A stretch of DNA of 64,000 nucleotides. Source: Candidatus Electrothrix communis. GTDB taxonomy: Bacteria; Desulfobacterota; Desulfobulbia; Desulfobulbales; Desulfobulbaceae. Both the position numbers and the translations under genes were made by a program. Positions within the stretch are counted from its first letter, which is position 1; every line of letters starts with the position of its first letter. The notes under the pieces are model-generated. The model was not told the DNA's origin, did no database searches, and saw only the letters and a program-made list of their open reading frames with translations. The DNA lies in NCBI GenBank assembly GCA_030644725.1, contig CP130629.1:2210795-2274794 (forward strand). The letters are read 5' to 3'. Shown here piece after piece: positions 17,408 through 26,773 of this stretch.

Positions 17408-18928
17408 ATGTCCCGAAAACGGAGAGCTTATTTTTTGCAAAACCCATCTTTCATCCATCGCTTATCTCATAGCTCATCCCATCGCACCAGGAACCTCTGT
17501 GTTCTGATGGTGTTTTCGGCGATGTTTTTCTTTCCCACCGCGCGGGCTCTTCCAACTTTTGCAGCAGAAACCACTCCAAAGCAACTCACCCTGGAAGAGG
17601 CCATTACTCGGGCATTACGCCATAATCGCCAACTCAGAAGTAGCGCTCTTGACCAAAGCAGCAGACAGCTCTACCTGGATGCGGCCCGAGACAGATTCTC
17701 CGTACAGATCGCCCCGCTTTCCAGTATTAACTACTCCTCCAGCGCAAGTGAAGAAAGCGATGAAGAGCAGCTCGTCTGGAGAGTGGGCGGGAAAATTTCC
17801 AAAAAATTCCAGAACGGCATCCAGATCGGCGTTGCGCCCAGTGTTGCGATTGATGATGATGCTTACGGGACAGGGATCAGCTGTTCGCTGGCAGTGCCGC
17901 TGCTGCGGGGATTTGGCAGAGATGTTAACCTGAATACGGTGTTAGCGCGGGAATACAGCTTGGCATCCTCCTCTCGCAGGCTGCACCGCTCTCAAATCAA
18001 CACCGTGCTGGAGACCGTGCAGGCAGTCTATGCCCTGATACGTGCCCAATATCTCGTCCAGCTCTATGCAGACCAGTTATCCCCCCTCAAAGGTCATCTG
18101 CACACCGCCCGCATCAGAGAGAAAGCGGGCATCGGGCGTTCTATGGATGGGTATCGGGCTGAACTGCGAACGAAAAAGGTTGAGGAGCAGCTGAACTCTG
18201 CCAAAAAACACGCTGCCGAGACAGCTGACCGTCTCAAAGATCTTCTTGCCTTGCCTTTGGACAGCCCTATCGCAGTGCAGGCCCCTTTGGACTATACCCT
18301 AATCAAGATCAAGCTGAACGAGGCTGTGCAGATTGCCCTGCAACACCGGATTGAGATCACTCAAGGCCGGGCTGATATTACCGAGGCCCTACGCAAGGAA
18401 AAGGTGGCAAAACAGAACACTCTGCCAGAACTCAAGCTCAAACTGGGCTACACCCGTCAAGGTGAAACAGAGGAGTTTGAAAATTTTCTGCTCCCGGACC
18501 AAGATATCTGGTCCGTGGCCCTGACAAGCAGCACCGACTGGACACGCTCTGCGGAAAAGGCAGCCTTGGCCAACAGCCGCCTGACTGTTGATCGCAATCG
18601 CCTGAATATGGAATCCTCCCGAGAAAAAATTATTCGGGAGGTGCGCACCGTGCTCAATACCCTCAATGCCTCTAAGGAGCGTATCGCCCTACGCCGGGAA
18701 CAAATCCACCAGGCCACAGGAAAACAGCGTTTGGCAACAATTAAATTTCAGTATAATGAGGCGGATAATTTTGATCTGCTTGAGGCGGAGGCCCAGCTTG
18801 AACAGGCTAGGATTGACCTGATGACCGATGAAATCCGTTACATCACGGACGGCTATCGATTTCGCGCGGCTATGGGCACTCTGATCGCCTTTCCTGCCTC
18901 CGGCAAAAAATCCTCCGACACCCCATGA
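17408..18928 (+). CDS. TolC-family outer-membrane efflux protein
   Basis: About 506 residues from ATG 17408; the frame is open further upstream, but that part covers a repeat. A signal-like hydrophobic stretch (LCVLMVFSAMFFFPTA) precedes the mature start near AAETTPKQLTLEEAITRALR, the usual TolC opening. Two similar halves with long amphipathic helices follow (for example LQHRIEITQGRADITEALRK). It forms the outer-membrane channel of a tripartite exporter. The adaptor gene overlaps its stop by 4 bases. The exact start is uncertain (MVFSAM, residue 34 of this frame, is possible). Confidence 0.85.
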   Translation: MSRKRRAYFLQNPSFIHRLSHSSSHRTRNLCVLMVFSAMFFFPTARALPTFAAETTPKQLTLEEAITRALRHNRQLRSSALDQSSRQLYLDAARDRFSVQIAPLSSINYSSSASEESDEEQLVWRVGGKISKKFQNGIQIGVAPSVAIDDDAYGTGISCSLAVPLLRGFGRDVNLNTVLAREYSLASSSRRLHRSQINTVLETVQAVYALIRAQYLVQLYADQLSPLKGHLHTARIREKAGIGRSMDGYRAELRTKKVEEQLNSAKKHAAETADRLKDLLALPLDSPIAVQAPLDYTLIKIKLNEAVQIALQHRIEITQGRADITEALRKEKVAKQNTLPELKLKLGYTRQGETEEFENFLLPDQDIWSVALTSSTDWTRSAEKAALANSRLTVDRNRLNMESSREKIIREVRTVLNTLNASKERIALRREQIHQATGKQRLATIKFQYNEADNFDLLEAEAQLEQARIDLMTDEIRYITDGYRFRAAMGTLIAFPASGKKSSDTP

Positions 18929-20358
18929 AATATCTCTTCCTGTTGCTGCTTTGCGCCGCCCTCCTCTTTCTGTCCGTGCCGCTGTTCCAGCAATATGCTC
19001 CGCCTCCTGCTGCGCAGCTCCCTCTGACCACGGCTGCTCTCCGGGATTTTCAGGTGACAGTGCGCACAGTCGGCACCCTCCATGCGGTCAACTCCCATTC
19101 AGTTGCTTCCCGAATTAAGGGGCCAGGGGCAAAAATTATCTTTCTTGCGCAGGACGGTTATCCGGTCAACAAAGGAGACATCCTGGTACGCTTTGATCCT
19201 GCTCGTTTTGAAGAAGCGGTTACAGACTGTACCGCCCGAATCGACAATCTGAATGCCGGGGTTGAAGCTGCTGAGCAGCTGCTGAGCTGGGAAAAAATAG
19301 AGGTGGGCCATAAAAACGAGACCGCCCGCTATAGCATCAGGGTCGCAAAGCTTGACCTGCAACGGCTTGTCAAGGGAGACGGCCCTATGACCCAGGCCCA
19401 ATACAAAGATGAGCAGGATAAGGCAGAATTGGAATTGAAGCGGTATAAGGAGTATGCTGCTGATCTGAAGAAACTGGCTCAGGAGGGCTACGAAAACCCG
19501 GCTGAACTCAACCGCATTCGCGATAAAATATCTGTAGCTCAAGAAGAATTTACCAGCGCCAAACGCCGCTACACAGCGTATCGAAAATTCATCCTTCCCT
19601 CGCTCACGGAAACAGCCACTGCCAAGGTGGAAAATGCCAAACTGAGCCTGCAACAGATGGGCAAGGCCGGTGTCCATACAATTGCCAGGGCCAAGGCTGC
19701 TGTTGATCAGGTCCAGGCAAAGCTGCAAGCGGCCCGAACAGCCCTGCGTCAGGCAAAAGAGGAGCTAGAAAAAACCACCCTGTATGCCCCTTCCAACGGT
19801 CTGGTTATTCATCACGAGGCCTTCCGCAACGGTGAAATGCGGACCGCACAGGAGGGCGACACGGTCATTATTCATCAGCCCATTCTCTCGCTGCCAGATC
19901 TGAGCAGCCTAATCGTTAAAAGCAAGGTCCGAGAAATCGACCTGCACAAGATCGCTGTCGGCCAACCGGCGCTTATCACCGTGGATGCCTACCCAGCCCT
20001 CAGCTTACCGGGCGAACTGGCCTTTATCGGGGCCTTGGCCAAAAAACAGCAAGGCCGCCAATCCGGAGAAAAATATTTCCAAGTCCATTTCTCGCTCAAG
20101 ACCACAGATGAACGACTCAGGCCGGGCATGTCGGCTCGGGTGGAACTGCAAACAGCTGTACTGGACCAGGTGCTCTCCCTGCCCATTGAGGCTCTTTTTC
20201 AGGACAATAACGGCCCCTTCTGCTTTATCCGAATAGAGACCGAGGTACAACGGCGGAGACTGCAAACCGGGCACAGCAATGAGCATTTCATCGAAATCAC
20301 AGCAGGATTGGCCGCAGGAGAGCAGGTCTTCATGGTGCGTCCTGACGGCTCCTACTGA
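18925..20358 (+). CDS. HlyD/RND-type periplasmic adaptor (membrane-fusion protein)
   Basis: 477 residues. An N-terminal membrane anchor (about 1-20) is followed by a biotinyl-lipoyl half (GTLHAVNSHSVASRI; GDILVRFDP), a very long coiled-coil hairpin (about 90-275), the second lipoyl half (TLYAPSNGLVIHH), beta-barrel and membrane-proximal parts (RPGMSARVELQ). It bridges an inner-membrane pump and the TolC-like channel encoded upstream. The expected ABC/MacB pump genes are not next to it but lie 12 kb downstream on the same strand (32570-34565). Confidence 0.88.
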   Translation: MKYLFLLLLCAALLFLSVPLFQQYAPPPAAQLPLTTAALRDFQVTVRTVGTLHAVNSHSVASRIKGPGAKIIFLAQDGYPVNKGDILVRFDPARFEEAVTDCTARIDNLNAGVEAAEQLLSWEKIEVGHKNETARYSIRVAKLDLQRLVKGDGPMTQAQYKDEQDKAELELKRYKEYAADLKKLAQEGYENPAELNRIRDKISVAQEEFTSAKRRYTAYRKFILPSLTETATAKVENAKLSLQQMGKAGVHTIARAKAAVDQVQAKLQAARTALRQAKEELEKTTLYAPSNGLVIHHEAFRNGEMRTAQEGDTVIIHQPILSLPDLSSLIVKSKVREIDLHKIAVGQPALITVDAYPALSLPGELAFIGALAKKQQGRQSGEKYFQVHFSLKTTDERLRPGMSARVELQTAVLDQVLSLPIEALFQDNNGPFCFIRIETEVQRRRLQTGHSNEHFIEITAGLAAGEQVFMVRPDGSY

Positions 20359-20446
20359 TGATATTTTTTTTCGGGATCAGGTGCCGCCGAACTGATCCAT
20401 ATTGCAGACCTCCAGGACATATCGTCCCCGTGCCGGAACATCGCAG

Positions 20447-20722
20447 TCAGATGTCAACTCTTTGAGAAAGCAAAGGGATTAAACAGCGTAATGCTTTGTT
20501 CACGGATTCTGAGTCGGGGAAGTAAGGACGAAGGTCCGGTTCGACAATAACTGCGCCCTTTGGAGGCACCATCTCTTTGGTAACCGTTGTACCGTCCTCC
20601 TGATGAACAGTAATCGAATATCCGGCCTGCATGGCTCTGTGATGCTTACCGCGTACCCCGCCGGTGAAATCATATTCGCTATGCATCTCCTTCTTTTTTT
20701 TCTTTTTGTCAGAATTCTTCAT
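20447..20722 (-). CDS. Antitoxin partner of BrnT
   Basis: 91 residues from the ATG at 20722, which overlaps the brnT stop by 14 bases. The sequence has SEYDFTGGVRGKHHRAM and FPDSESVNKALRCLI, a layout common in small antitoxins beside RelE/BrnT-type toxins; the C-terminal part suggests a short DNA-binding or toxin-binding helix. It is not the typical BrnA ribbon-helix-helix protein. Toxin-first order fits BrnTA. The N-terminus is Lys-rich (KNSDKKKKKK). Confidence 0.65.
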   Translation of the reverse strand: MKNSDKKKKKKEMHSEYDFTGGVRGKHHRAMQAGYSITVHQEDGTTVTKEMVPPKGAVIVEPDLRPYFPDSESVNKALRCLIPLLSQRVDI

Positions 20723-20987
20723 AATACTGTCTCTCTGAATATGTTGCCTTGCGGCAGCTGATGATACGGATATTCGCACCCCGGTCAGTATAAACAACGA
20801 CAAGAACATGTCCTTTCTCGGAACGGCCAATATCAATATATCGCTGCTCCTCCACAGAATGGTCATGATCGGGTATCGTGATTGAGAAGGGATCAAGAAA
20901 GACGGTTGCCGCTTCATTAAAACCGATTCCATGTTTCTTACGATTCGATTTTGCTTTCTTTTCGTCCCACTCAAAGTTCAGCTTCAT
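20709..20987 (-). CDS. brnT: BrnT-family ribonuclease toxin
   Basis: 92 residues: FEWDEKKAKSNRKKHGIGF at the start, then RYIDIGRSEKGHVLVVVYTD and IRIISCRKATYSERQYYEEF, the full BrnT signature (RelE-like fold). BrnT toxins cleave RNA and stop translation; the antitoxin is encoded directly downstream. First gene of the accessory island after the adaptor gene. Confidence 0.88.
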   Translation of the reverse strand: MKLNFEWDEKKAKSNRKKHGIGFNEAATVFLDPFSITIPDHDHSVEEQRYIDIGRSEKGHVLVVVYTDRGANIRIISCRKATYSERQYYEEF

Positions 20988-21080
20988 CTGTCCATACCTG
21001 TACCATGCTTCCGTTCCTGCTTTTGATGCTCCTTTCTCTGTATCATATCATTGATCAGGCTGTTTGTCAGGGGGCTGCCC

Positions 21081-21171
21081 GCTCGTAGGTTGCGGATGAG
21101 CGGAGCGAACCCCGACATGTCCGACTCGCCTTATGATTGTCGGGGTTCGTGCCTCAGCCCAATCTACGGGG
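21081..21171. repeat. Imperfect long palindrome, copy 1
   Basis: About 90 bases. The left arm GTAGGTTGCGGATGAGCGG and GAACCCCGACA is complementary to the right arm TGTCGGGGTTCG and AGCCCAATCTACG across a short centre. A second copy, about 88% identical over about 85 bases by eye, lies at 22037-22127 in the same orientation. The two flank the HEPN-MNT module. Confidence 0.7.
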
Positions 21172-21244
21172 CTAAAAATTGGGCTGTTTGTTCGGTGATG
21201 TTGTTGTTCGGCATGGAGATTCTTCTTCAAGAGGTTATAAAAAA

Positions 21245-21562
21245 TCAGATGAGTTTGATGCCAGTTCTTAATATCTCCTTCACAAAGGGGTCATCAAAGG
21301 TAAAGTCTTCGGGACGATACGGCAGGACTTCCAAGTCACAGCTTACCGATAAGGTGATGTCCCTGATTTTATCCTTATCATCCATTCTGTTGCCGACAAA
21401 CAGGTTGGAAACCAGAGCAATATCTATATCACTCCATTTATGATTTTTTCCAGTTGCATAGCTGCCGAACAACACAGCTTCCTTTATCGGGATATTGTTC
21501 CGTTTCAGCGCAGTCAGGTAGGCGTAGACAGTCTTTTTTATTTTATCTGGGAGTTCAGCCAT
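21245..21562 (-). CDS. MNT-type minimal nucleotidyltransferase (antitoxin)
   Basis: 105 residues from the ATG at 21562, which has AGGAGC seven bases upstream; a start at 21586 is also open. The GSX10DXD motif is complete (GSYATGKNHKWSDID), giving the metal-binding Asp pair of minimal nucleotidyltransferases. In MNT-HEPN systems this enzyme transfers AMP to the HEPN toxin and silences it. It overlaps the HEPN gene by 25 bases. Confidence 0.85.
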   Translation of the reverse strand: MAELPDKIKKTVYAYLTALKRNNIPIKEAVLFGSYATGKNHKWSDIDIALVSNLFVGNRMDDKDKIRDITLSVSCDLEVLPYRPEDFTFDDPFVKEILRTGIKLI

Positions 21563-21930
21563 ACGTGCAGCTCCTTGATCTTGCAAAAATATTCATCTAC
21601 ATATTCTTTGGTACATCGCTTGTAAAAATCAAGCTTGTAATCAGGATAGCGAGTCTGGATGTTAAAATCAGTTACTTTATCAAGGAGATTTCTCTGCTCG
21701 CGGGCTAATTCGATCTGTGAGAGCTGTGCTAATCTTACAAGATTATGCGTTTTCGGAGGCATATTATTATCGTTTCGGTCGACAAAAAGTGCTTTCAGTG
21801 TCTTTTCCAAAACCAGATGACCGATAAACAGGCACCAGTCATATTTACCGGACTGAAACATGCTTTCCGCAGTTTCTAGATCATGCCGGGCACTTTCCAG
21901 CCAGTATTTGATGTGCTCCTCTTTTGTCAT
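21538..21930 (-). CDS. HEPN-domain protein (toxin of HEPN-MNT pair)
   Basis: 130 residues, all-helical. LESARHDLETAESMFQSGKY, then HLVLEKTLKALFV and PPKTHNLVRLA follow the PF05168 HEPN pattern. The RX4HXY-type catalytic site of HepT is not evident, so RNase activity is uncertain. Start ATG 21930. It sits between two copies of a 90-base palindrome. Confidence 0.85.
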   Translation of the reverse strand: MTKEEHIKYWLESARHDLETAESMFQSGKYDWCLFIGHLVLEKTLKALFVDRNDNNMPPKTHNLVRLAQLSQIELAREQRNLLDKVTDFNIQTRYPDYKLDFYKRCTKEYVDEYFCKIKELHVWLNSQIK

Positions 21931-22036
21931 TGTATCCGGTTAAGATAGAAGATGGCAACGGCCTGATAGCCGGGCAGAGCCTTTTGCAGGGGTTTTATGG
22001 CAAAGGGTTCAAGGGACGGTAGAAATTCCACGCCCA

Positions 22037-22127
22037 GCTCACAGGTTGCGGGTGAGCGGAGTGAACCCCGACATGTCCGCCTCGCCTTATGATTATTGGG
22101 GGGCGTGCCTCAGCCCTACCTACGGGA
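22037..22127. repeat. Imperfect long palindrome, copy 2
   Basis: Second copy of the 21081-21171 element, same orientation, with about ten differences by eye (for example GGGTGAGCGGAGTGAACC against GGATGAGCGGAGCGAACC). The right arm is more decayed than in copy 1. Confidence 0.7.
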
Positions 22128-22191
22128 CTCAATTGTGGTGCGCCCCCTATTTACGCAAAACGAGATATTTTTGCGCCAATGCGCATCAGCT

Positions 22192-22731
22192 CTATCTCAC
22201 GCACCTGACTTTATTCACACTATTTGCACTGTAGCTCCAATAAGCGTCGCCCCAATTAAAGCCGACTATCCAATAACGGCCATCTAAATAGGGATCGGTT
22301 GTCCAGTACCAGGATGTGCTGGAAGAAAAAGAGGAATCAATCGTGGGCTTGGTATAGTTATCACATTCTGTACTGCTAACACAGCAAGTCGCATCAATAT
22401 AATTTTGTTCAATTGTCTTGACTGAATCCCAATCCTGCAATGGGGTTGTCTTACCATTACTGCATACAACCAAGGTTTTCAGCTCGCTCTTTGATGGCAA
22501 GTGCCAGTCTGAGTAGCCTCCTAATACTAAATTCTGGCAATATGCTTCAGCGTCTTCCCGTGTATGATAAATGCCATCGTCACAGCGCTGCCAATCTCGT
22601 CCTTGCCAATTCACCACCTCTGGACCAGGCAAACCTCTATCTGCACAGGGGCCTGAAGCAACAGGTACTGGAGCAAATGAGGCAACGACCTCGCAATTGC
22701 TCATTACAGGTGAAGTCGTGGCACTTTTATT
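22192..22731 (-). pseudogene. DUF1566 (Lcl C-terminal-like) domain, 3' part of a split gene
   Basis: 170 residues from ATG 22704, but the frame is open upstream and reads NKSATTSPVMSNCEVVASF, which looks like the end of a divergent InlB-type B-repeat. The remainder is a DUF1566 domain: WQRCDDGIYHTREDAEAYC, YSDWHLPSKSELKTLV and a C-terminal SANSVNKVRCVR. Removing the 22732-25286 element joins it in frame to the lipase/B-repeat gene at 25287-26773, so it is most likely the C-terminal part of that surface protein. Confidence 0.6.
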
Positions 22732-22880
22732 TGTTGGACGAAGCCGCTACGCGGCAGACAAACCCCGTACATCCACCTCTGCGGTGAATATCTTGTAGCA
22801 GCCTATATCTTTTGCAATAATAGTATAACGGCAATGCAAGTGCACTGCCATTATCCTATTATTACACAGAGGAGGTTACA

Positions 22881-23788
22881 ATGAACTGCACGATGCCAAG
22901 CGATCCACACTTCAATCTGCTTTATCAAAAACATATCAAACATCTGAAACTTAACGGCTTACAACCAAAGACCATTGATGCCTATTCACGGTCGATCAGG
23001 CGAATCGGCAATTATTTCGAGTGTCAAATCGACAATCTCACATCCGACCAGCTCCTTGATTACTTTAACGAACTTTTGGATTGTCGCTCATGGAGCGCAG
23101 TCAAGCTCGACCTGTATGGGCTGAAGTTCTTTTATTCCAGGGTGCTGAACAGAACCTGGGAGGATATCCCCTGATCAAACCGCCCAAGGTTTCAAGGATT
23201 CCAGATATTCTCACGGTCGAGCAGCTCCATCAACTGGTTGCCGCCACCGGCAAACTGAGCTACAAGGTCTTTTTTCACAGCCTACTCACTGGGGCTGCGC
23301 CTCGGCGAGGGCATTGCCCTGAAAACAAGCGACATTGACGCCAGCAATATGCGGGTCCACATTCGCGACGCCAAAGGCAACAAGGACAGGCTGGTTCCTT
23401 TGCCTGAAAAAACCCTTCAGATTCTAAGAAATTTCTGGTCCGTTCACCAGCACCCCAAATTCCTCTTTCCAAACAGGAAACGGGGACTGAAAAACGTCCA
23501 CTTGGTTGAAACGCCTTTAAATCGAGGAGGTATTCAAGCTGCCATGAAGGCTGTGGTTGGACAGCTCAACATAAAAAAATCTCATGCCATTCCCTGCGCC
23601 ACAGTTATGCCACCCATATGTTGGAAGCCGGGGTTGACCTTGTTGAACTCCAACAGATACTCGGTCATGTCAGCATCCTGACCACATCCCGATATACCCA
23701 TCTTACCGCTGTCACCAACAGCAACGCCCGTCAGGCCGTCAACTCCCTGACCGATACCTTTGATATCACTTGGGAGGGCGTCAAATGA
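22881..23788 (+). pseudogene. Tyrosine recombinase/integrase with three frameshifts
   Basis: The N-terminal SAM-like part (LLYQKHIKHLKLNGLQPKT) is in frame to 23174. The rest is spread over three frames: PKVSRIPDILTVEQLHQLV, then RVHIRDAKGNKDRLVPLPEK, then [18 protein letters not shown] and [18 protein letters not shown]. The catalytic R-H-R-Y set can be traced across the frames. Each break sits at a homopolymer: a C run near 23169, a T run near 23271 and an A run near 23575. Stop TGA at 23786-23788 overlaps the transposase start. Confidence 0.8.
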
Positions 23789-24995
23789 TTTTGCTCTCCA
23801 CGATTATTAATCGATTCAAGGAACAGTTTTTAGCGCAATATCAGGCTTTCGTTCTGCCCAGCCACAAAAAAGCGCTGTGGGCCATGGCCAAGTGCAGGAC
23901 GGAACACAGCCTGCAGATGCTTGCGCGGTGTGCGAACCATGAATGACTCTGTTGATTAAGTCTCTTTTGGAATTTTTCTACACAACATGCTGCGTACCTA
24001 GCTGTCACGAAACCCACTCTGTTGTGGTTGAAAATCCAAAATCGGACTTAATCAACAGGCTCATGAATGCGGAACAGAAATCTATATTCCTCATTCCTGC
24101 GGCCATAGAAACTGTCCGCACTGTCAGAACCATGAAAGCAGCAACTGGATCGAAAAGCAACTGAACAAGCGGCTGCCGGCTCCCTATTTTCTGGTTACCT
24201 TTACCCTGCCTGCTCAACTCAGGGATCTTGCCTGGAGAAATCAGAAAATCGTTTATTCACAGATGTTCGCTTCGGTCAAAGAGACTCTGAAAACCTTTAC
24301 TGCAAATGACAAAAAACTCGGCGGAGAAGCGGGATTTACCGCTATCCTCCATACCCATGCAAGAAATCTTGATCATCACCCCCACATCCATGTGGTCATG
24401 CCCGGAGCAAGCATCAACAAAAAACAGGGTTGTGGCATAAAAAGGGGGCTGAATACCTCTTTAACCACAAGGCCTTGGCAAAGGTTTTTCGGGCAAAGAT
24501 GCTTACGGCCATAGTTGAGCAAGGCCTGAAACTGCCAAAGGATTGCCCGGAAAAGTGGGTTGTCGACTGCAAGAGCGTCGGCAACGGAGACAAGGCGATC
24601 ATCTATCTCGGCAAATATCTCTACCGGGGCGTAATTCAGGAAAAGGATATCCTGAAGTGCGAAAACGGCATGGTTACCTTCAGGTATCTTCACGCCAAAA
24701 CCGGCAAATACAGGTCCAGGGAGGTGACCGGAGAAGAATTCCTCTCTCTGCTCATGCTGCACGTCTTGCCCAAAGGGTTTCGCAGGGCACGCTGTTACGG
24801 TTTTCTGCATCCGTGCAGCAAAAAGCTCATCCGATTTCTCCAACTGGTGCTTAGGGTCAACCCGTTTACATTATTCAGTGCTGAGCAACCCAAAAAGCTG
24901 CTATCATCTGCCCGAACTGCGGGGCGGAAATGAAAATCATTCGGACTAGGGTGAGGAAGCCGCCTCCTCTCCGGCCAGCTGTTTGCATCGCATAA
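23785..24995 (+). pseudogene. IS91-family transposase, interrupted by a MITE and two frameshifts
   Basis: Starts ATG 23785 within the recombinase stop. After removing the MITE, the zinc-binding region reads CANHECGTEIYIPHSCGHRN and then CPHCQNHE. The HUH-type motif HHPHIHVVMPG follows, then in another frame the C-terminal body (WVVDCKSVGNGDKAIIYLGK) and, in a third, ICPNCGAEMKIIR. Both frameshifts fit single-base loss in short homopolymers (GGTTG near 24428; an A run near 24893). IS91 transposases move DNA by rolling-circle transfer. Not functional as read. Confidence 0.8.
23946..24061. mobile_element. 116-bp MITE with 8-bp target duplication
   Basis: Terminal inverted repeats CTGTTGATTAAGTC (left) and GACTTAATCAACAG (right) bound a non-coding segment. 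CATGAATG is duplicated at 23938-23945 and 24062-24069. Removing the element plus one duplicate restores the zinc-finger reading frame of the IS91 transposase exactly. Its parent transposase is not in the window. Confidence 0.85.
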
Positions 24996-25236
24996 AAATG
25001 GAGGTGTGCATGGTTATGTAACCCTGAAGCGACATCGCCAGCTTTCGAAAAAACCGGTTCAACCGGCGCTGGATACCTGTACTTAAAAAATACTATTTTT
25101 CACCGACTACAGCTTTATGCATAGGGAAAATCAATTTCAAAGATCAAATTCTCGGTTCCAAAACAGCCTTCCGGTCCATCTGTCTGACTAGGCAGCCTTC
25201 AGCCAAAAAAGATGTTTTCTATATAATGCCGGGCTT

Positions 25237-25301
25237 GTCCAACAAACGGTTCAGATTGTGGCTCGCTGCGCTCGCACAATCTAACCTTATTCGTTATGGA
25301 C
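25237..25301. repeat. attC-like or transposon-end hairpin
   Basis: 65 bases between GTCCAAC (25237-25243) and GTTATGGAC (25293-25301). The inner stem AGATTGTG/CACAATCT carries a GC-rich loop (GCTCGCTGCGCTCG) and an unpaired base. On the minus strand the 3' box is GTTGGAC, fitting the GTTRRRY core of integron attC sites. It could equally be the terminal hairpin of the IS91-like element, whose border it spans. Confidence 0.45.
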
Positions 25302-26773
25302 TGGTCAGAATTTGTGTAAGAAATCCCGCATCCACTGATTGAACTGACGTAGTAGTCACTATCTGCATTGAATGTGAACGTTGCCGTCTTGTTTTTTTGA
25401 ACTGACTGAGGAGACGGTGTTCCAGAGGAAAGGCTACCGTTTGGGCCAGCAGTTGCAGTCACGCTGAAAGTTTCAGGTACAGAGGTGCCACCAGAACCAC
25501 CAATTATTGCCGGGAGAAACAGGAGCCACGGGGATTTCTCTTCTTCAGTGCATTTTGATGGATCTTCAGGGAAATCGTCTTCATCATCAGCACAGCCGTC
25601 TCCGTCCGTATCAAATACAGTGGTGAATTTCAGATTCTTTATCTCGAACTCTGCGTTTTTCTCACCCACACCGTACAGAGCCACGACCAGCTTGTTCGCA
25701 CCGGCTGTCATGCGTAATGGAATCTGACCGGAGGATTGCATTTCTTCTTGCTGGGCATCGTTGCCGGACATCAGCCAGATGGATTCCCCTTCGGCGAAGA
25801 GGTACACATAATCGCCGTCGCCTACATTGTTGAAGGTGTAATCAAAGGAAAGATAACGGACAAACTCAGGAACATTTACGTCCAGTTCAATGTAGAACCT
25901 ATCTGGAGCATCTTCAGGTTCAGTTGAATCCATTGCAGCGAACTCAGCGGCGGCAGCTTGAGGTGCGAGTGCCTGGTTGTCTTCTCGGCAGATATATGAA
26001 CCAGCTATACCGCCAGCGGCGCAACCGTATTCGGTCACATTGCTTGGTTCGATTCCGAAGGAACTGGTTTTATCGACTTCCTTTCCATTACCGCCTGGGA
26101 ATGTAACAGAGGAATCAATAATGGAATAATACCATCCAGCATTGCAAGGATTGAGAGACGGCAGGACTTCACCTAAATCTTTGCATCCTATGGTACAGCT
26201 ATCAGGCATTCTTCTTTGAGGTGCCAAACTATCGACATACGGTTTGTTATTCCATTCACCATCGTTGCATACAGAGTTTCCTTCGAAATTATCTTCTTCA
26301 TTCGGTCTCATAGACCAACGATACCATTGATGAACACCACTGTGGTCGTTTGCTATACCTTCATCTTCTAAAAAAAGTCCATCTATCGTATGGGAGTCTT
26401 GCAATCCTTGATGATTGTAAAAAGAATCTCCATTAATTGCACTTCCAACACCTGCCGTGGCTTTACTGTCAATAGCTGGTTCAAGAGAAAAATAGTTATC
26501 AACGAGTAACTTAAAAGAGGGGCGATCAATGTCTAAAGGTAGCGTTGAGGCAAAGAAATTTTTATCAAAACCCCATTTTGATGCCTGCCAAAATTGCATT
26601 TCCCAAATCTTGCTTACTCGCTTATTATTAGGATAATCCAAGAGAGTAACTTGAGCATCTGTAATATTCAACGCCTGTCGTAAAAATAAATTTGCAGCAT
26701 AAGTTGTTACTCCTGTCCCTAATGAATGACCGACAAAATGAATTTTTTTCGAGTACATTACTGAAAGATTTCA
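25287..26773 (-). pseudogene. Lipase-like alpha/beta-hydrolase surface protein, truncated at both ends
   Basis: The frame (minus strand, to 25199 if read through the element border) opens at the IS border and almost at once reaches IHFVGHSLGTGVTTYAANL, the nucleophile elbow (GHSLG) of a lipase; about 100 upstream residues of the fold are missing. It continues with an extracellular region, a carbohydrate-binding-like beta domain (FYIELDVNVPEFVRYLSFDY), a calcium-type stretch (DTDGDGCADDEDDFPEDP), a hydrophobic patch (PWLLFLPAIIGGSGG) and a B-repeat (FSVTATAGPNGSLSSG) cut by the 22732-25286 element. The final 28 residues of the open frame are element DNA. The DUF1566 fragment at 22192-22731 appears to be its original C-terminus. 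Confidence 0.65.

Larger units (their letters stand above)
22732..25286. mobile_element. Tyrosine-recombinase plus IS91-like transposase element
   Basis: About 2.55 kb with pseudogenes of a tyrosine recombinase and an IS91-family transposase on the plus strand. Inverted words lie near its ends: TTTGTTGGACGAAGCC (from 22730) and its inverse around GGGCTTGTCCAACAAA (25231-25246). TTATT occurs at both borders (22727-22731 and 25287-25291). Joining the two flanks on the minus strand gives ITNKSATTSPVMSN in frame, completing a B-repeat. Borders are inferred from this fusion. Confidence 0.55.

Noticed and set aside
21960-21985. GATAGCCGGG word resembling the 3' end of a GEMM riboswitch
   Set aside because: The upstream GxAAAGCC half is missing, and the site lies downstream of, or antisense to, the local genes.
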